Source of the DNA: Pseudanabaena mucicola str. Chao 1806
Lineage (GTDB): Bacteria > Cyanobacteriota > Cyanobacteriia > Pseudanabaenales > Pseudanabaenaceae
Length of the DNA: 64,000 bases
NCBI RefSeq assembly: GCF_030323025.1
Contig: NZ_CP097329.1
Coordinates: 3,334,001-3,398,000 of the forward strand
Direction of reading: 5' to 3'
Shown: positions 29,114 through 37,744 of the stretch, in pieces
How the letters are laid out: the number at the start of each line of letters is the position of its first letter
How positions within the stretch are numbered: the stretch's first letter is position 1
Notes under the pieces: model-generated
Databases searched by the model: none
Seen by the model: the letters and a program-made list of their open reading frames with translations, nothing else
Told to the model about the DNA's origin: nothing
Made by a program: the position numbers and the translations under genes

Positions 29114-29944
29114 ATGGATCACATGCCCATGCGTTCGATAATTGCAATTTTTCTTAGTTTATCTTTGTTCTTTCATCCCGCAGCGATCGCACCAGTACAG
29201 GCGCAACTGAATATTACCGAAGCAGAATCTCATCAACTGGATGAACTCGTTAAAAAAGCCTTTGCAGCCACGGATGCAGGTGAATTTCCCAAGGCTGAAT
29301 GGTATTGGACAGATTTAATTAAGCTCTATCCCAATAATGCCGCAGGTTGGAGCAATCGCGGTAATGCCAGAATGAGCCAAAATCGCCCTCAGGAAGCTCT
29401 CGAAGATTACAACAAATCCGTAGAGCTTGCACCAAATTTCCCTGATCCTTACCTCAATCGTGGAGCCGCGTTAGAAAGTTTGGGCAAATGGGAGGAAGCG
29501 ATCGCCGATTATGATCGTGTGTTAGAAATCGACCCCCAAGACGCGGCTGCCTATAACAACCGTGGTAACGCTAAGGCTGGGCTAGGTAAATGGCAAGAGG
29601 CGATCGCTGATTATCAAACCGCGATGCAAGTAAATCCGAGATTTAGCACTGCCTTTGGCAATCAAGCGATCGCTTTATATGAGGTTGGCGTTCAAACTGG
29701 TGATACCGATACGGCAATCAAGGCTATGAAAAATATCTTACGCAAATATCCTAACTTCACCGATGTAAGGGCAGCTTTGACGGCGGCTCTCTGGGCTGAC
29801 AAGAAACAGGGTGAAGCAGAAAGTAATTGGGTATCGGTCGAAAATCTTGATCCCCGCTACCGAGACATAAATTGGGTCAAAAATATTCGTCGCTGGCCCC
29901 CGTCGCTAGTTGTTGCCCTCGAAAAATTTCTCACTTTAAAATAA
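29114..29944 (+). CDS. Exported TPR protein
   Basis: The 276-residue protein has a signal peptide (MRSIIAIFLSLSLFFHPAAI, cleavage near VQAQL) and at least three TPR units in the middle (WSNRGNARMSQNRPQEALED, YLNRGAALESLGKWEEAIAD, YNNRGNAKAGLGKWQEAIAD). A conserved tail WVSVENLDPRYRDINWVKNI...RWPPSLVVALEKFL follows. Proteins of this form are widespread in cyanobacteria and probably lumenal or periplasmic; the function is unknown. Several alternative ATGs (29114, 29123, 29129) occur at the start. Confidence 0.8.
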   Translation: MDHMPMRSIIAIFLSLSLFFHPAAIAPVQAQLNITEAESHQLDELVKKAFAATDAGEFPKAEWYWTDLIKLYPNNAAGWSNRGNARMSQNRPQEALEDYNKSVELAPNFPDPYLNRGAALESLGKWEEAIADYDRVLEIDPQDAAAYNNRGNAKAGLGKWQEAIADYQTAMQVNPRFSTAFGNQAIALYEVGVQTGDTDTAIKAMKNILRKYPNFTDVRAALTAALWADKKQGEAESNWVSVENLDPRYRDINWVKNIRRWPPSLVVALEKFLTLK

Positions 29945-29973
29945 AAAAAGCGGCTCCTAGAGCCGCTTTTTTT
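29943..29973. terminator. Bidirectional terminator between convergent genes
   Basis: AAAAAAAGCGGCTC and GAGCCGCTTTTTTT flank a CTA loop. It ends the TPR gene and, on the other strand, the small secreted protein gene. Confidence 0.85.
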
Positions 29974-30313
29974 ATTTATTAGTTTCAGGATTGGCTACGG
30001 GAATCGAAAACTTAACTTCACGACGTTGTTGATTCTTAAAGTTAGACACAGCATCATCTAGTGCTTCACCTTGGCTTGCCCGAAACTGCTCAGGGGATTT
30101 ACCGCCAGCAAGATTAATACTATTCATTAATTGCAATAAGTTGAGATTACTACCGCCAATATTCATCGAACCCTTTTCTTGCTGCTGTGCTTCGCGTAGG
30201 GTTTGCTCAGACAATGTGGGAGCGGTATTGACTTGAGCGATCGCGCCAGCCACAGTAAATATAGTTGTCGAGACTAAACTAGTCGCAACTACAGAAATGG
30301 TCTTGCCAAGCAT
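29972..30313 (-). CDS. Small secreted hypothetical protein
   Basis: The 113-residue protein has a signal peptide (about 1-27, VAGAIAQVN). The mature part of about 85 residues is rich in Q, N and S (LREAQQQEKGSMNIGG, NLNLLQLMNSINLAGG, SPEQFRASQGEALDDAVSNF). I do not recognise a named family, though the LLQLMNSINLA segment looks conserved. It is convergent with the TPR gene and preceded by a family A remnant at 30358-30413. Confidence 0.6.
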   Translation of the reverse strand: MLGKTISVVATSLVSTTIFTVAGAIAQVNTAPTLSEQTLREAQQQEKGSMNIGGSNLNLLQLMNSINLAGGKSPEQFRASQGEALDDAVSNFKNQQRREVKFSIPVANPETNK

Positions 30314-30357
30314 AGTTTTAGCTCCTTGATAACATCTATTTACTAGTCTATATCAAA

Positions 30358-30413
30358 TTTTTGAGTAGCGTAGCAAGTAACACTGAGCTACTCAAAGCCT
30401 CAATAGGCCGTAG
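30358..30413. repeat. Family A element remnant
   Basis: TTTGAGTAGC and GCTACTCAAA form a stem, and CTACTCAAAGCCTCAATAGG matches the right arm of the family A copies at 10003 and 61308. The left arm is missing. Confidence 0.6.
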
Positions 30414-30425
30414 CTCTAGTTCCAA

Positions 30426-31451
30426 TTAGATTGAATAGTCTAACGAGAATGACTTTGAGCCTTTCGGTTCAATATAAACATTTTGCTGTGGCTGTAAATT
30501 TAACTCATTAAACCGATCACGGGTTAGGTGGGCAGTTAGTACTTGACCATCATCTAGCACTAATTCAGCTTGTACTTCCCAACCAAGGTTAATGATTCTA
30601 TTAATCCTTGCCGCTACAGAAGTAGCCGTTGCTTCAAGCTCAATCAAAATATCGCGGGGGCGAATATACAGATCACCTTCACTATTCTGTTTCTGAGTTT
30701 GCTGGAATTTGCTAACTTGCTCGCTTTTAACTGGCAGTACATTCACAGGTCCAATAAAGCCCATAACAAAAGGTGTAGCAGGGTTATCATAAACTTCCGC
30801 AGGTGTGCCAATTTGCTCAATTTTGCCTTGATTCATCACCACAATTTGATCGGATACTTCCATCGCTTCTTCTTGATCGTGGGTGACAAACACACTCGTA
30901 ACATGGACTTCATCATGGAGTCGGCGTAGCCATGCTCGCAATTCCTTGCGGACTTTGGCATCTAGTGCTCCAAATGGCTCATCAAGCAGCAATACGCTCG
31001 GCTGGACAGCGAGGGCACGAGCAAGGGAGACTCTTTGGCGTTGTCCACCCGATAATTGTGAGGGATAGCGGTTGCCAAGTCCTTTGAGTTGAATGAGTTC
31101 GAGTAGCTCCTCTACGCGATCAGCTATTTTCGCCTTAGATATTTTACGGACTTCCAGCCCAAAGCTAATATTTTGACGAATTGTCATGTGCTTAAATAGT
31201 GCATAATGCTGAAACACAAAACCAATATTGCGATCGCGGACATCTTGATCGGTTGCGTCTTTACCTGTAAGAAAAATTTTGCCACTATCGGGAGATTCTA
31301 AGCCTGCAATTACTCGTAATAAGGTTGATTTCCCAGAGCCAGAAGGTCCCAAAAGCGCGACTAGAGATCCTGTTTTGACCTCAAAATTAATATTCTCGAG
31401 AGCTACATAATCGCCAAATTTTTTATTTACATTTTCTACAACAATGCCCAC
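30426..31451 (-). CDS. cysA: Sulfate/thiosulfate ABC transporter ATPase (CysA type)
   Basis: The 341-residue ABC ATPase has Walker [10 protein letters not shown] (35-43), signature [15 protein letters not shown], Walker [17 protein letters not shown], and a C-terminal TOBE-like regulatory domain with PRDI ([12 protein letters not shown]). The closest type is CysA, which powers sulfate/thiosulfate import. The substrate-binding and permease genes (sbpA, cysT, cysW) are not in the window. It is divergent from sufS, which is consistent with a sulfur theme. Spermidine- or molybdate-type ATPases are less likely alternatives. Confidence 0.8.
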   Translation of the reverse strand: MGIVVENVNKKFGDYVALENINFEVKTGSLVALLGPSGSGKSTLLRVIAGLESPDSGKIFLTGKDATDQDVRDRNIGFVFQHYALFKHMTIRQNISFGLEVRKISKAKIADRVEELLELIQLKGLGNRYPSQLSGGQRQRVSLARALAVQPSVLLLDEPFGALDAKVRKELRAWLRRLHDEVHVTSVFVTHDQEEAMEVSDQIVVMNQGKIEQIGTPAEVYDNPATPFVMGFIGPVNVLPVKSEQVSKFQQTQKQNSEGDLYIRPRDILIELEATATSVAARINRIINLGWEVQAELVLDDGQVLTAHLTRDRFNELNLQPQQNVYIEPKGSKSFSLDYSI

Positions 31452-31480
31452 GCTGCTCTTGCCTCAAGTTATTTGGGAGT

Positions 31481-31536
31481 AATCAACGGTATCACGCCTA
31501 ATAAACTACTAATAGATCGCGATGATACCGTTGATT
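31481..31536. promoter_or_regulatory. 14-bp inverted repeat in the cysA-sufS divergent region
   Basis: AATCAACGGTATCA (31481-31494) and its exact complement TGATACCGTTGATT (31523-31536) are separated by 28 bases. It lies 30 bases upstream of cysA and about 95 upstream of sufS. It could be a hairpin or a regulator binding site shared by both genes. Confidence 0.5.
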
Positions 31537-31630
31537 ATATATCATTTGAGGGTGTTCGGTTTGCTACAGTCAAAATGAACGCCCCCTACAACTGTTAAGA
31601 TGCAAGTAGCAGTTATGACAGCAGCAATCC

Positions 31631-32878
31631 ATGACATTAACTTACGAAAAGACCTTAGCAGATCAAGTCAGAGCAGATTTTGATATTTTGAATCAAGAGG
31701 TTAACGGCAAGCCACTCATTTATTTTGATAATGCCGCTAGTTCGCAAAAACCTAAGTCTGTGATCAATGCTTGGAAATATTACTACGAGCATGACAACGC
31801 CAATGTGCATCGGGGCGCGCATACTCTTAGTTCTAGAGCTACTGATGCCTATGAAGGCGCTAGGGATAAGATTGCTAAGTTTGTCAATGCTAAGTCATCA
31901 CAGGAAATTATTTATACCCGTAATGCCAGCGAAGCCATTAATCTAGTTGCTTATACATGGGGTTGGGCAAATCTCAAGGCAGGAGATGAAGTAATTCTCT
32001 CGGTTATGGAACACCATAGCAATATTGTACCTTGGCAGTTAATTGCTCAGCGTACAGGCGCAGTGTTGAAGTTTTTAGCGCCAACTGATGAGGGAATATT
32101 AAGCGTAGAGCAGTTTAAATCTTTACTCAATGCCAAAACTAAGCTTGTATCGATTGTCCATGTGTCTAATACCCTTGGCTGTGTTAATCCAGTCGAAGAG
32201 ATTATTCCCTTAGCCCACGCTCAGGGAGCTAAGGTGTTGTTGGATGCTTGTCAGAGTGTGCCCCATATGCCAATTGATGTTCAGTCTTTAGATTGTGATT
32301 GGCTAGTGGCTTCGGGGCATAAAATGTGTGCGCCTACGGGTATTGGATTCCTTTATGGCAAGCAGGACATATTGCTAGCAATGCCGCCCTTTATGGGTGG
32401 TGGTGAGATGATTGCAGAGGTATTCCTTGATCATTCCACCTATGCAAATTTACCTCACAAGTTCGAGGCAGGTACGCCAGCAATTGGCGAAGCGATCGCC
32501 CTTGGTGCCGCCGTAGATTATTTAACAGCGATCGGAATGGACAAAATCCACGCTTACGAACAGGAATTAATTAATTACTTGATGGATTATCTTGTAGAGA
32601 TTCCTGACATTAAAATTTATGGGCCACGTCATCATCGTGCAGGTTTAGCAGCTTTTACGATCGCCCACGGTATTCACGCTAACGACATATCGGCAATGCT
32701 CGATCAAGAGGGAATTGCGATTCGCTCAGGGCATCACTGCACCCAGCCATTACATCGCTTTTTAGGAATTAGTGGTTCTGCAAGAGCGAGTGTTTATTTC
32801 TATAACACCAAGGCTGAAGTCGATACCTTCGTAACTGCTCTCAAAGAAGTGATCGCCTTTTTTAAAAGCGTGATCTAA
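31631..32878 (+). CDS. sufS: Cysteine desulfurase SufS
   Basis: The 415-residue fold-type I PLP enzyme has PLP lysine Lys231 ([18 protein letters not shown]), His129 (VMEHHSN) and active-site Cys370 in [15 protein letters not shown]. The RSGHHC motif distinguishes group II (SufS/CsdA) from IscS/NifS. It takes sulfur from cysteine to make iron-sulfur clusters with the SufBCD scaffold. The other suf genes are not in the window. dprA follows 42 to 75 bases downstream. Confidence 0.92.
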   Translation: MTLTYEKTLADQVRADFDILNQEVNGKPLIYFDNAASSQKPKSVINAWKYYYEHDNANVHRGAHTLSSRATDAYEGARDKIAKFVNAKSSQEIIYTRNASEAINLVAYTWGWANLKAGDEVILSVMEHHSNIVPWQLIAQRTGAVLKFLAPTDEGILSVEQFKSLLNAKTKLVSIVHVSNTLGCVNPVEEIIPLAHAQGAKVLLDACQSVPHMPIDVQSLDCDWLVASGHKMCAPTGIGFLYGKQDILLAMPPFMGGGEMIAEVFLDHSTYANLPHKFEAGTPAIGEAIALGAAVDYLTAIGMDKIHAYEQELINYLMDYLVEIPDIKIYGPRHHRAGLAAFTIAHGIHANDISAMLDQEGIAIRSGHHCTQPLHRFLGISGSARASVYFYNTKAEVDTFVTALKEVIAFFKSVI

Positions 32879-32953
32879 CAAAATAATTTACAATCCTTCT
32901 AAATTTTTGGTCTCGGACTTGTGAAAACAGGTTTGAGACTCAGCAAAACTTCT

Positions 32954-34045
32954 ATGGAAAGAGCCTACTGGTTAGCATGGTCGCAAGTATGGGGCATTGG
33001 TTCTGTTTTAACCAAGCGAATTTATCAAGCTTTTGGTTCGATGTCTGAGGCATGGCAGGCTTCACCAAGCGATTTACAAGAAATTGAAGGAATTGGTGGT
33101 CAAACCCTTGAAGCTATTCGTCAGGCACAAAGCGAAGTGGAACCATTGTCTCTACTAGCAATCCATGAGCATAATAATCTCAATTTCTGGACACCTAGCG
33201 ATCGCGAATATCCACAACTGCTTTGGGAAATTCCCGATCCACCAGCAATTCTCTATTATCGTGGTCATCTCACTAGTTGGAATGAACGTAATACTGTGGC
33301 GATCGTGGGTACACGCCGAGCAACTCCCTATGGCAAACGTTGGACGAAGAAATTAGTATCCGCTCTAGCTAAGAGTGGTTTCACGATTATTTCTGGTATG
33401 GCAGAAGGAATTGATGGAGAAGCGCATAAGGCTTGTTTGGATGTTTCTGGGCAAACAGTTGCTGTCGTTGGTACAGGTGTCGATCAAATCTATCCCCACA
33501 AACATAAGGCTCTGTATGAGCAAATCGTGGACTCAGGACTGGTATTAAGTGAATACCCCCAAGGTACTCCACCCGATAAAAAACATTTCCCCGCCCGTAA
33601 TCGGATTATTGCAGGGCTGAGCCGTGCCACCTTGGTAATTGAAGCTCCCGATCGCTCTGGGGCTTTAATTACTGCCTATCAAGCTAATGAATATGGACGC
33701 GATGTTTATGCATTGCCAAATTCTATTGAAGTAACTGAAGCAAAAGGTTGCTTAAAACTTCTCGGTAAAGGTGCTCAGGCAATTTTAGGTATAGATGAGT
33801 TGTTGGAAGCTTTGGGAATGTTGCCCAATTTAGATACTCCTGTACCTACGATCGCTATTTCTAATCTGCCCCCTCTACAACAGAATATTCTCCAAGCGAT
33901 CGGTTTTGGTGAGCCTGTTGGTTTAGATTGGATTGTGGAACAGGTAAAAACGCCTTCGGGTGAGGTGTTAGGTGCTTTGACCCATTTAGAACTTGTCGGT
34001 GCGATCGCGCCTTACCCTGGAATGCGCTATCAACGACTAATATGA
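32954..34045 (+). CDS. dprA: DNA-processing protein DprA
   Basis: From ATG 32954 (GTG 32921 is possible) the protein has 363 residues. An N-terminal helix-hairpin-helix/SAM-like part (VWGIGSVLTKRIYQAFGSM, LQEIEGIGGQTLEAI) precedes the Rossmann-type DprA domain. That domain carries VAIVGTRRATPYGKRW, FTIISGMAEGIDGEAHKACL and FPARNRIIAGLSRATLVIEA. A C-terminal winged-helix tail follows. DprA loads RecA onto incoming single strands in natural transformation. No other competence genes are adjacent. Confidence 0.92.
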   Translation: MERAYWLAWSQVWGIGSVLTKRIYQAFGSMSEAWQASPSDLQEIEGIGGQTLEAIRQAQSEVEPLSLLAIHEHNNLNFWTPSDREYPQLLWEIPDPPAILYYRGHLTSWNERNTVAIVGTRRATPYGKRWTKKLVSALAKSGFTIISGMAEGIDGEAHKACLDVSGQTVAVVGTGVDQIYPHKHKALYEQIVDSGLVLSEYPQGTPPDKKHFPARNRIIAGLSRATLVIEAPDRSGALITAYQANEYGRDVYALPNSIEVTEAKGCLKLLGKGAQAILGIDELLEALGMLPNLDTPVPTIAISNLPPLQQNILQAIGFGEPVGLDWIVEQVKTPSGEVLGALTHLELVGAIAPYPGMRYQRLI

Positions 34046-34061
34046 TTTATTTTCTAAAGTC

Positions 34062-34140
34062 GTAGTCATACAATGTAATTGTGTTGCGGGCGCAAAGCGC
34101 CCGCAACACAATTACTAAAAAAATTACTTTGCAGCAATAC
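34062..34140. repeat. Family C palindromic element (copy 1)
   Basis: The sequence runs GTAGTCATACAATGTAATTG, TGTTGCGGGCGC, AAA, GCGCCCGCAACACAATTACT, then AAAAAAATTACTTTGCAGCA. It is nearly identical to the copy at 42480-42560 except for the stem, where paired bases changed together. It separates dprA from the restriction-modification genes. Confidence 0.8.
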
Positions 34141-34143
34141 CCC

Positions 34144-34563
34144 CTAAAGTTTGCCTGTATTTGTCTTCATAATAAATCTTTCAAGAGTGAGGATTTCTAC
34201 TTGATCACCATAGGGTAAGTATTGTTGTAAATCACCTGAAATATAAAAATCCCTTAAAGTCCAGCCTTCTCCACCAAGGACTAAATAAGCCTTTTGATAA
34301 TTAGGATTTTGCTCCATTGCATCCATTAAACAGATTACTTCAAAAGGAACTTTCTGTTCTGCTGTTCCGCCTACCTGTTGCCATTTGAGAGAAATTAAAA
34401 TGTTGCGATCGCCACGATTAGCAATGACATCAATGATATGTTTGCCTCCCCCTGGACGACTGCCAATGTATTGCTGAGATTGATAAAGATAACCACCATA
34501 AATGAGGGAATGTAACACCATCTGTTCTAAAACTGCACCAGTTTCCGTATTCCGAAGACTCAT
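34144..34563 (-). CDS. Putative type II restriction endonuclease (PD-(D/E)XK fold)
   Basis: The 139-residue protein shows Asp45 (HIIDVIAN) and a strand ILISLKWQQ with Ser58-x-Lys60 in place of the usual (D/E)xK, and Glu69 and Glu75 downstream. Enzymes such as Cfr10I and EcoRII move the catalytic glutamate 12-14 residues beyond the lysine, so Glu75 (about K+15) could serve. The start ATG overlaps the stop of the methyltransferase gene (ATGA), showing coupling. It is very short for a restriction enzyme but looks complete, with GGGKH before the core and a clear end. The recognition site is unknown. Confidence 0.65.
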   Translation of the reverse strand: MSLRNTETGAVLEQMVLHSLIYGGYLYQSQQYIGSRPGGGKHIIDVIANRGDRNILISLKWQQVGGTAEQKVPFEVICLMDAMEQNPNYQKAYLVLGGEGWTLRDFYISGDLQQYLPYGDQVEILTLERFIMKTNTGKL

Positions 34564-35456
34564 GATAGTTCTAACTCCTTTGCAAATCCCTTATAAGCAA
34601 GCATTTCTTTCGCAGGGATGCGATCGCCATTGCAGCTAATCCGACGTGGAGCATTGAGAATATGAATCTTAAATCCTGAATCTTGATAGAGTTCGAGAAT
34701 TCGAGGTGTGGCTTGGTTTGATGCGATCATAGGACAATTGTGCTGAGCTAGCCAGCGTGCCAAACGTTCCTGCTCTGTCCATTCAAAGCCATTTTTAGTA
34801 TATTGACGGAAATCAACATCGTAGGGCGGGTCAGCATAAATAAAATCACCAGATTCAACAGAGATTTTGGCAAAATCAACATTAATAAAATTCCATTCAG
34901 CAAATACAAGTTTATAAGCAGAAAAGTCTCTAGTGTAGTTAATAGTCCTATGTCTACCAAAGGGAACATTAAACCCGCCATTACGATTAAATCGGCACAG
35001 ACCGTTATATCCAGTACGATTAAGATAATAAAAAATTTGGGCAGCTTGAGGAGTATTTGATCTTCCTGCGTGAATTAAGCGATTAAACTCCACTCTTTGA
35101 GTATAGTAAAACTCACGATCATTTTGAACTTCAATATCTAACTTCAATCCATGTTGTAAACATTTGTAGAAGTTCACAACATGGGGATTGATATCATTGA
35201 GGAGTGCTTGATTTGGTTGCAATCCTAGCGCGATCGCCAAGCCACCACAAAAAGGTTCAACTAAACGATAGCTACTATAATTTTGCCAAGTTTTTTGTAA
35301 ATATGGCACTAGCCAGCGTTTACCACCAGCCCATTTTAGAGGTGGAGTCAGTTGTTCTAGCTTGGACACAGGTTCAGCAATATTTGCCACTTGTTTTGCC
35401 AAGGGTTGTTTTGCCAAGGTATTTATGATCAGAGGGGAGCAGCGCATCGATGGCAT
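34560..35456 (-). CDS. DNA adenine N6-methyltransferase (Dam/D12 class)
   Basis: The 298-residue D12-class enzyme carries LKWAGGKRWLVPYL (40-53), the AdoMet motif VEPFCGG (66-72), ALLNDINPHVVNFY (84-97) and the catalytic YADPPYDVDF (207-216). This is the alpha-class order of Dam and M.DpnII. It should methylate adenine, perhaps within GATC, the centre of the abundant GCGATCGC octamer, but the site is inference. Together with the overlapping nuclease it forms a type II restriction-modification pair. Confidence 0.88.
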   Translation of the reverse strand: MPSMRCSPLIINTLAKQPLAKQVANIAEPVSKLEQLTPPLKWAGGKRWLVPYLQKTWQNYSSYRLVEPFCGGLAIALGLQPNQALLNDINPHVVNFYKCLQHGLKLDIEVQNDREFYYTQRVEFNRLIHAGRSNTPQAAQIFYYLNRTGYNGLCRFNRNGGFNVPFGRHRTINYTRDFSAYKLVFAEWNFINVDFAKISVESGDFIYADPPYDVDFRQYTKNGFEWTEQERLARWLAQHNCPMIASNQATPRILELYQDSGFKIHILNAPRRISCNGDRIPAKEMLAYKGFAKELELS

Positions 35457-35611
35457 GGCAGTAAGGAAAAGATTTTAAGCCTATCCAATCTAGCGCTATT
35501 TACTATTCTATGAGATTAAATGAAAACCAGTATTTTGGGTAAATGTAATGCGGTAATGCTTTTCAACACTCTTAAACCTGCGATTACATTCGCGCAAATG
35601 TACATCAAATT

Positions 35612-36328
35612 TTAAGCAGCAACTAGTAATCCTGCACTGGACTGTTTAGGCAATACCCTCACCACATCAATTTTGGCACAGTAGGCAATATCTTCAGCAC
35701 CATTGAGATTTAACAATCTCTTGCCATGACTTGCTTGATAAAATAGCTCCTCAACCTCACTTTTCCATGCCTTGTAAAGAGTTGCCGCAGCGACAGCCTC
35801 ATCATTACCACAGTCAGCCTCATTCTCAAGATGAGCAACGATCGCACCTGCACAGGTCGTATCTTCGAGGGAATAGCTACCTTCCCATCCCGAACCAACA
35901 ATCCATACAGTTTCAGGCTTAGTTTCTCGCAGATAGCTCAATACGGAACCAAGGTTAATCATCGCGCAAGCCAATACACTCTTAGCATTTTGGACTTTTT
36001 CCAACGATCGCGTGCCATTGGTCGTACTCATAAAAATCCGCTTACCCTTGACGACATCTGGCGTAAAATCAAAGGGAGAATTACCCAAATCAAAGCCTTC
36101 CACCGTTTTACCACCCCGCTCACCAACTCTGATGCGTAACTCGGGAGGATGGGCTTCACTCACACGCAGCAGTTCATCAAGATCAGAAAATACTTGTACT
36201 CCCTCGGCTCCTGCCGCCAGAGCAGTGGCAATGGTAGTTGTTGCTCGCAAAATATCAACGGCGATCGCGCAGTCAGGACGTTCTGTGTCAGGCACTAATT
36301 CAGGGGTGTGATAAACAAAGATTTTCAT
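35612..36328 (-). CDS. comB: 2-phosphosulfolactate phosphatase family protein
   Basis: The 238-residue protein matches Com[21 protein letters not shown] (24-43), [31 protein letters not shown] and [20 protein letters not shown]. In methanogens ComB dephosphorylates 2-phosphosulfolactate during coenzyme M synthesis. Cyanobacteria do not make coenzyme M, so the true substrate here is uncertain. It is divergent from znuA. The 155-base stretch upstream of the Dam gene shows no gene. Confidence 0.85.
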   Translation of the reverse strand: MKIFVYHTPELVPDTERPDCAIAVDILRATTTIATALAAGAEGVQVFSDLDELLRVSEAHPPELRIRVGERGGKTVEGFDLGNSPFDFTPDVVKGKRIFMSTTNGTRSLEKVQNAKSVLACAMINLGSVLSYLRETKPETVWIVGSGWEGSYSLEDTTCAGAIVAHLENEADCGNDEAVAAATLYKAWKSEVEELFYQASHGKRLLNLNGAEDIAYCAKIDVVRVLPKQSSAGLLVAA

Positions 36329-36452
36329 TTGCGGATCTAATGATTGGGCTATCTTCTATAAATTAAACTCTATGATTGCTCGTTTTGCAAGGTTTACAAA
36401 CAAGACAATGAGATTAATCTTCCCGTAAAGCACCGCATTACCATAGAAATAT

Positions 36453-36486
36453 TATCTTAAATAAGATATTATGATAATGATTATCG
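36453..36486 (+). promoter_or_regulatory. Zur-type operator upstream of znuA
   Basis: TGATAATGATTATCG (36472-36486) contains the perfect palindrome GATAAT-G-ATTATC, the form of cyanobacterial Zur boxes. Just left of it TATCTTAAATAAGATA (36453-36468) is a second palindrome. Both precede the zinc transporter gene, so zinc-dependent repression is inferred. Confidence 0.7.
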
Positions 36487-36562
36487 TTTTTATAGTTTTG
36501 CCATGTTTACTCTAGCGCCCTTACTAGTATCATGCTTAAGATCAAGTTCAAGTGGATCAAGG

Positions 36563-37585
36563 ATGAAGGCGATCGCACCTTTATTAATAGTGATCGCTAC
36601 CAGCATCAATGCTTGCACCATCACCACTAGTCCAACTGTCAGCAGTCCTAGCCCCACCACCACTTCTGCCAAAAAAGAGAGCTTGCCCCTAGTTGTAGCG
36701 ACTAATTCCGTGATCTGCGATATCGCTAGGCAAATTGCAGGGGAGACGATCAATCTCAAATGTCTCATTGAAGCTGGTACTGACCCACACCTGTATCAAC
36801 CGAAACCAGAAGACCGCAAAGCGATCGACTCTGCAAAGTTAGTTCTTTATGGCGGTTATGACTTTGAGTCAAGCCTCATCAAACTGGTTCAATCAAGTTC
36901 TAATTCTGCTCCAAAGATTGCTGTGCATGAGAAGGCGATCCCTAGTCCTCTAATTGCCACTGATGGGCATGACCATGGTCATCATGATCATAAGGAAGAT
37001 CAAAAATCTGCTAAACCTAAATATCAGGCTGATTCCCATGTGTGGAATGATGCTCAAAATGGGATCAAGATTGCTCAAACAATCAACAAAAATTTAATCA
37101 CGCTCCGTCCTGATCAAGCAGATACCTACAATCAAAACACTACGAAACTAGTTAGTGAACTTGAACAGATTGATTCTTGGATCAAAGTGCAAATTGCCAC
37201 AATTCCCGAGAGTTCACGCAAACTAGTCACGACTCACGAAGCTCTTGGATATTATGCGAAAGCCTATGGTATTCCCGTTGAAGGTGCTTTGAATGGGATT
37301 AGTACTGAGGAGCAAACCACACCAACCAGAATTAAAGAACTTGTTGAGGTTATTAAAAGTAGTAAAGTTCCCACGATCTTTGCAGAGGTATCAATCAATC
37401 CCAAGTTGATTAATGCCGTCGCTAGGGAAGCCAATGTCAAAGTTAGCGATCGCGAAATTTATGCTGACGGATTAGGCGCAAAGGGCAGCGAAGCAGAAAC
37501 CTATTCTAAAATGCTAATTGCAAATACCAAAACAATTGTCGAGGGATTAGGTGGTAAATATACGCCATTTCAATTACAAAATTAA
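36563..37585 (+). CDS. znuA: Zinc ABC transporter substrate-binding lipoprotein
   Basis: From ATG 36563 the 340-residue protein has a lipoprotein signal (MKAIAPLLIVIATSINAC, Cys18 as the lipid site). The alternative ATG 36503 lies too close to the operator and lacks a charged N-region. The protein is a cluster A-I/TroA-type metal binder with PHLYQPKPEDRKAIDSAKL, the histidine-rich loop DGHDHGHHDHKED, SHVWNDAQN and TTHEALGYYAKAYG. It binds zinc outside the membrane for the ZnuBC importer. znuB and znuC are not in the window. The operator upstream supports Zur control. Confidence 0.92.
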   Translation: MKAIAPLLIVIATSINACTITTSPTVSSPSPTTTSAKKESLPLVVATNSVICDIARQIAGETINLKCLIEAGTDPHLYQPKPEDRKAIDSAKLVLYGGYDFESSLIKLVQSSSNSAPKIAVHEKAIPSPLIATDGHDHGHHDHKEDQKSAKPKYQADSHVWNDAQNGIKIAQTINKNLITLRPDQADTYNQNTTKLVSELEQIDSWIKVQIATIPESSRKLVTTHEALGYYAKAYGIPVEGALNGISTEEQTTPTRIKELVEVIKSSKVPTIFAEVSINPKLINAVAREANVKVSDREIYADGLGAKGSEAETYSKMLIANTKTIVEGLGGKYTPFQLQN

Positions 37586-37744
37586 TGATCAATTTTTAAA
37601 ACAATACTTCTGATAGTCTAAAAAATTGTATATCTAATTTTATACAATCTCTATTATCTTAGCCTTTACTGAAATTGTCTTTAGTACTTAATTTAATAGC
37701 TAATTAACTCAAAATACTAACTTATAACTTATTGTATTATATAA

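Noticed and set aside
28994-29116. A short minus-strand frame ending ...DYAILDGRILDINA, beginning inside the start of the TPR gene
   Set aside because: About 40 codons, overlaps a well-supported start, and I could not link it to a family; it may be a gene scrap but evidence is too thin.
35831-36311. Plus-strand frames opposite comB
   Set aside because: The comB frame is complete with all family motifs; the others are complements of it.
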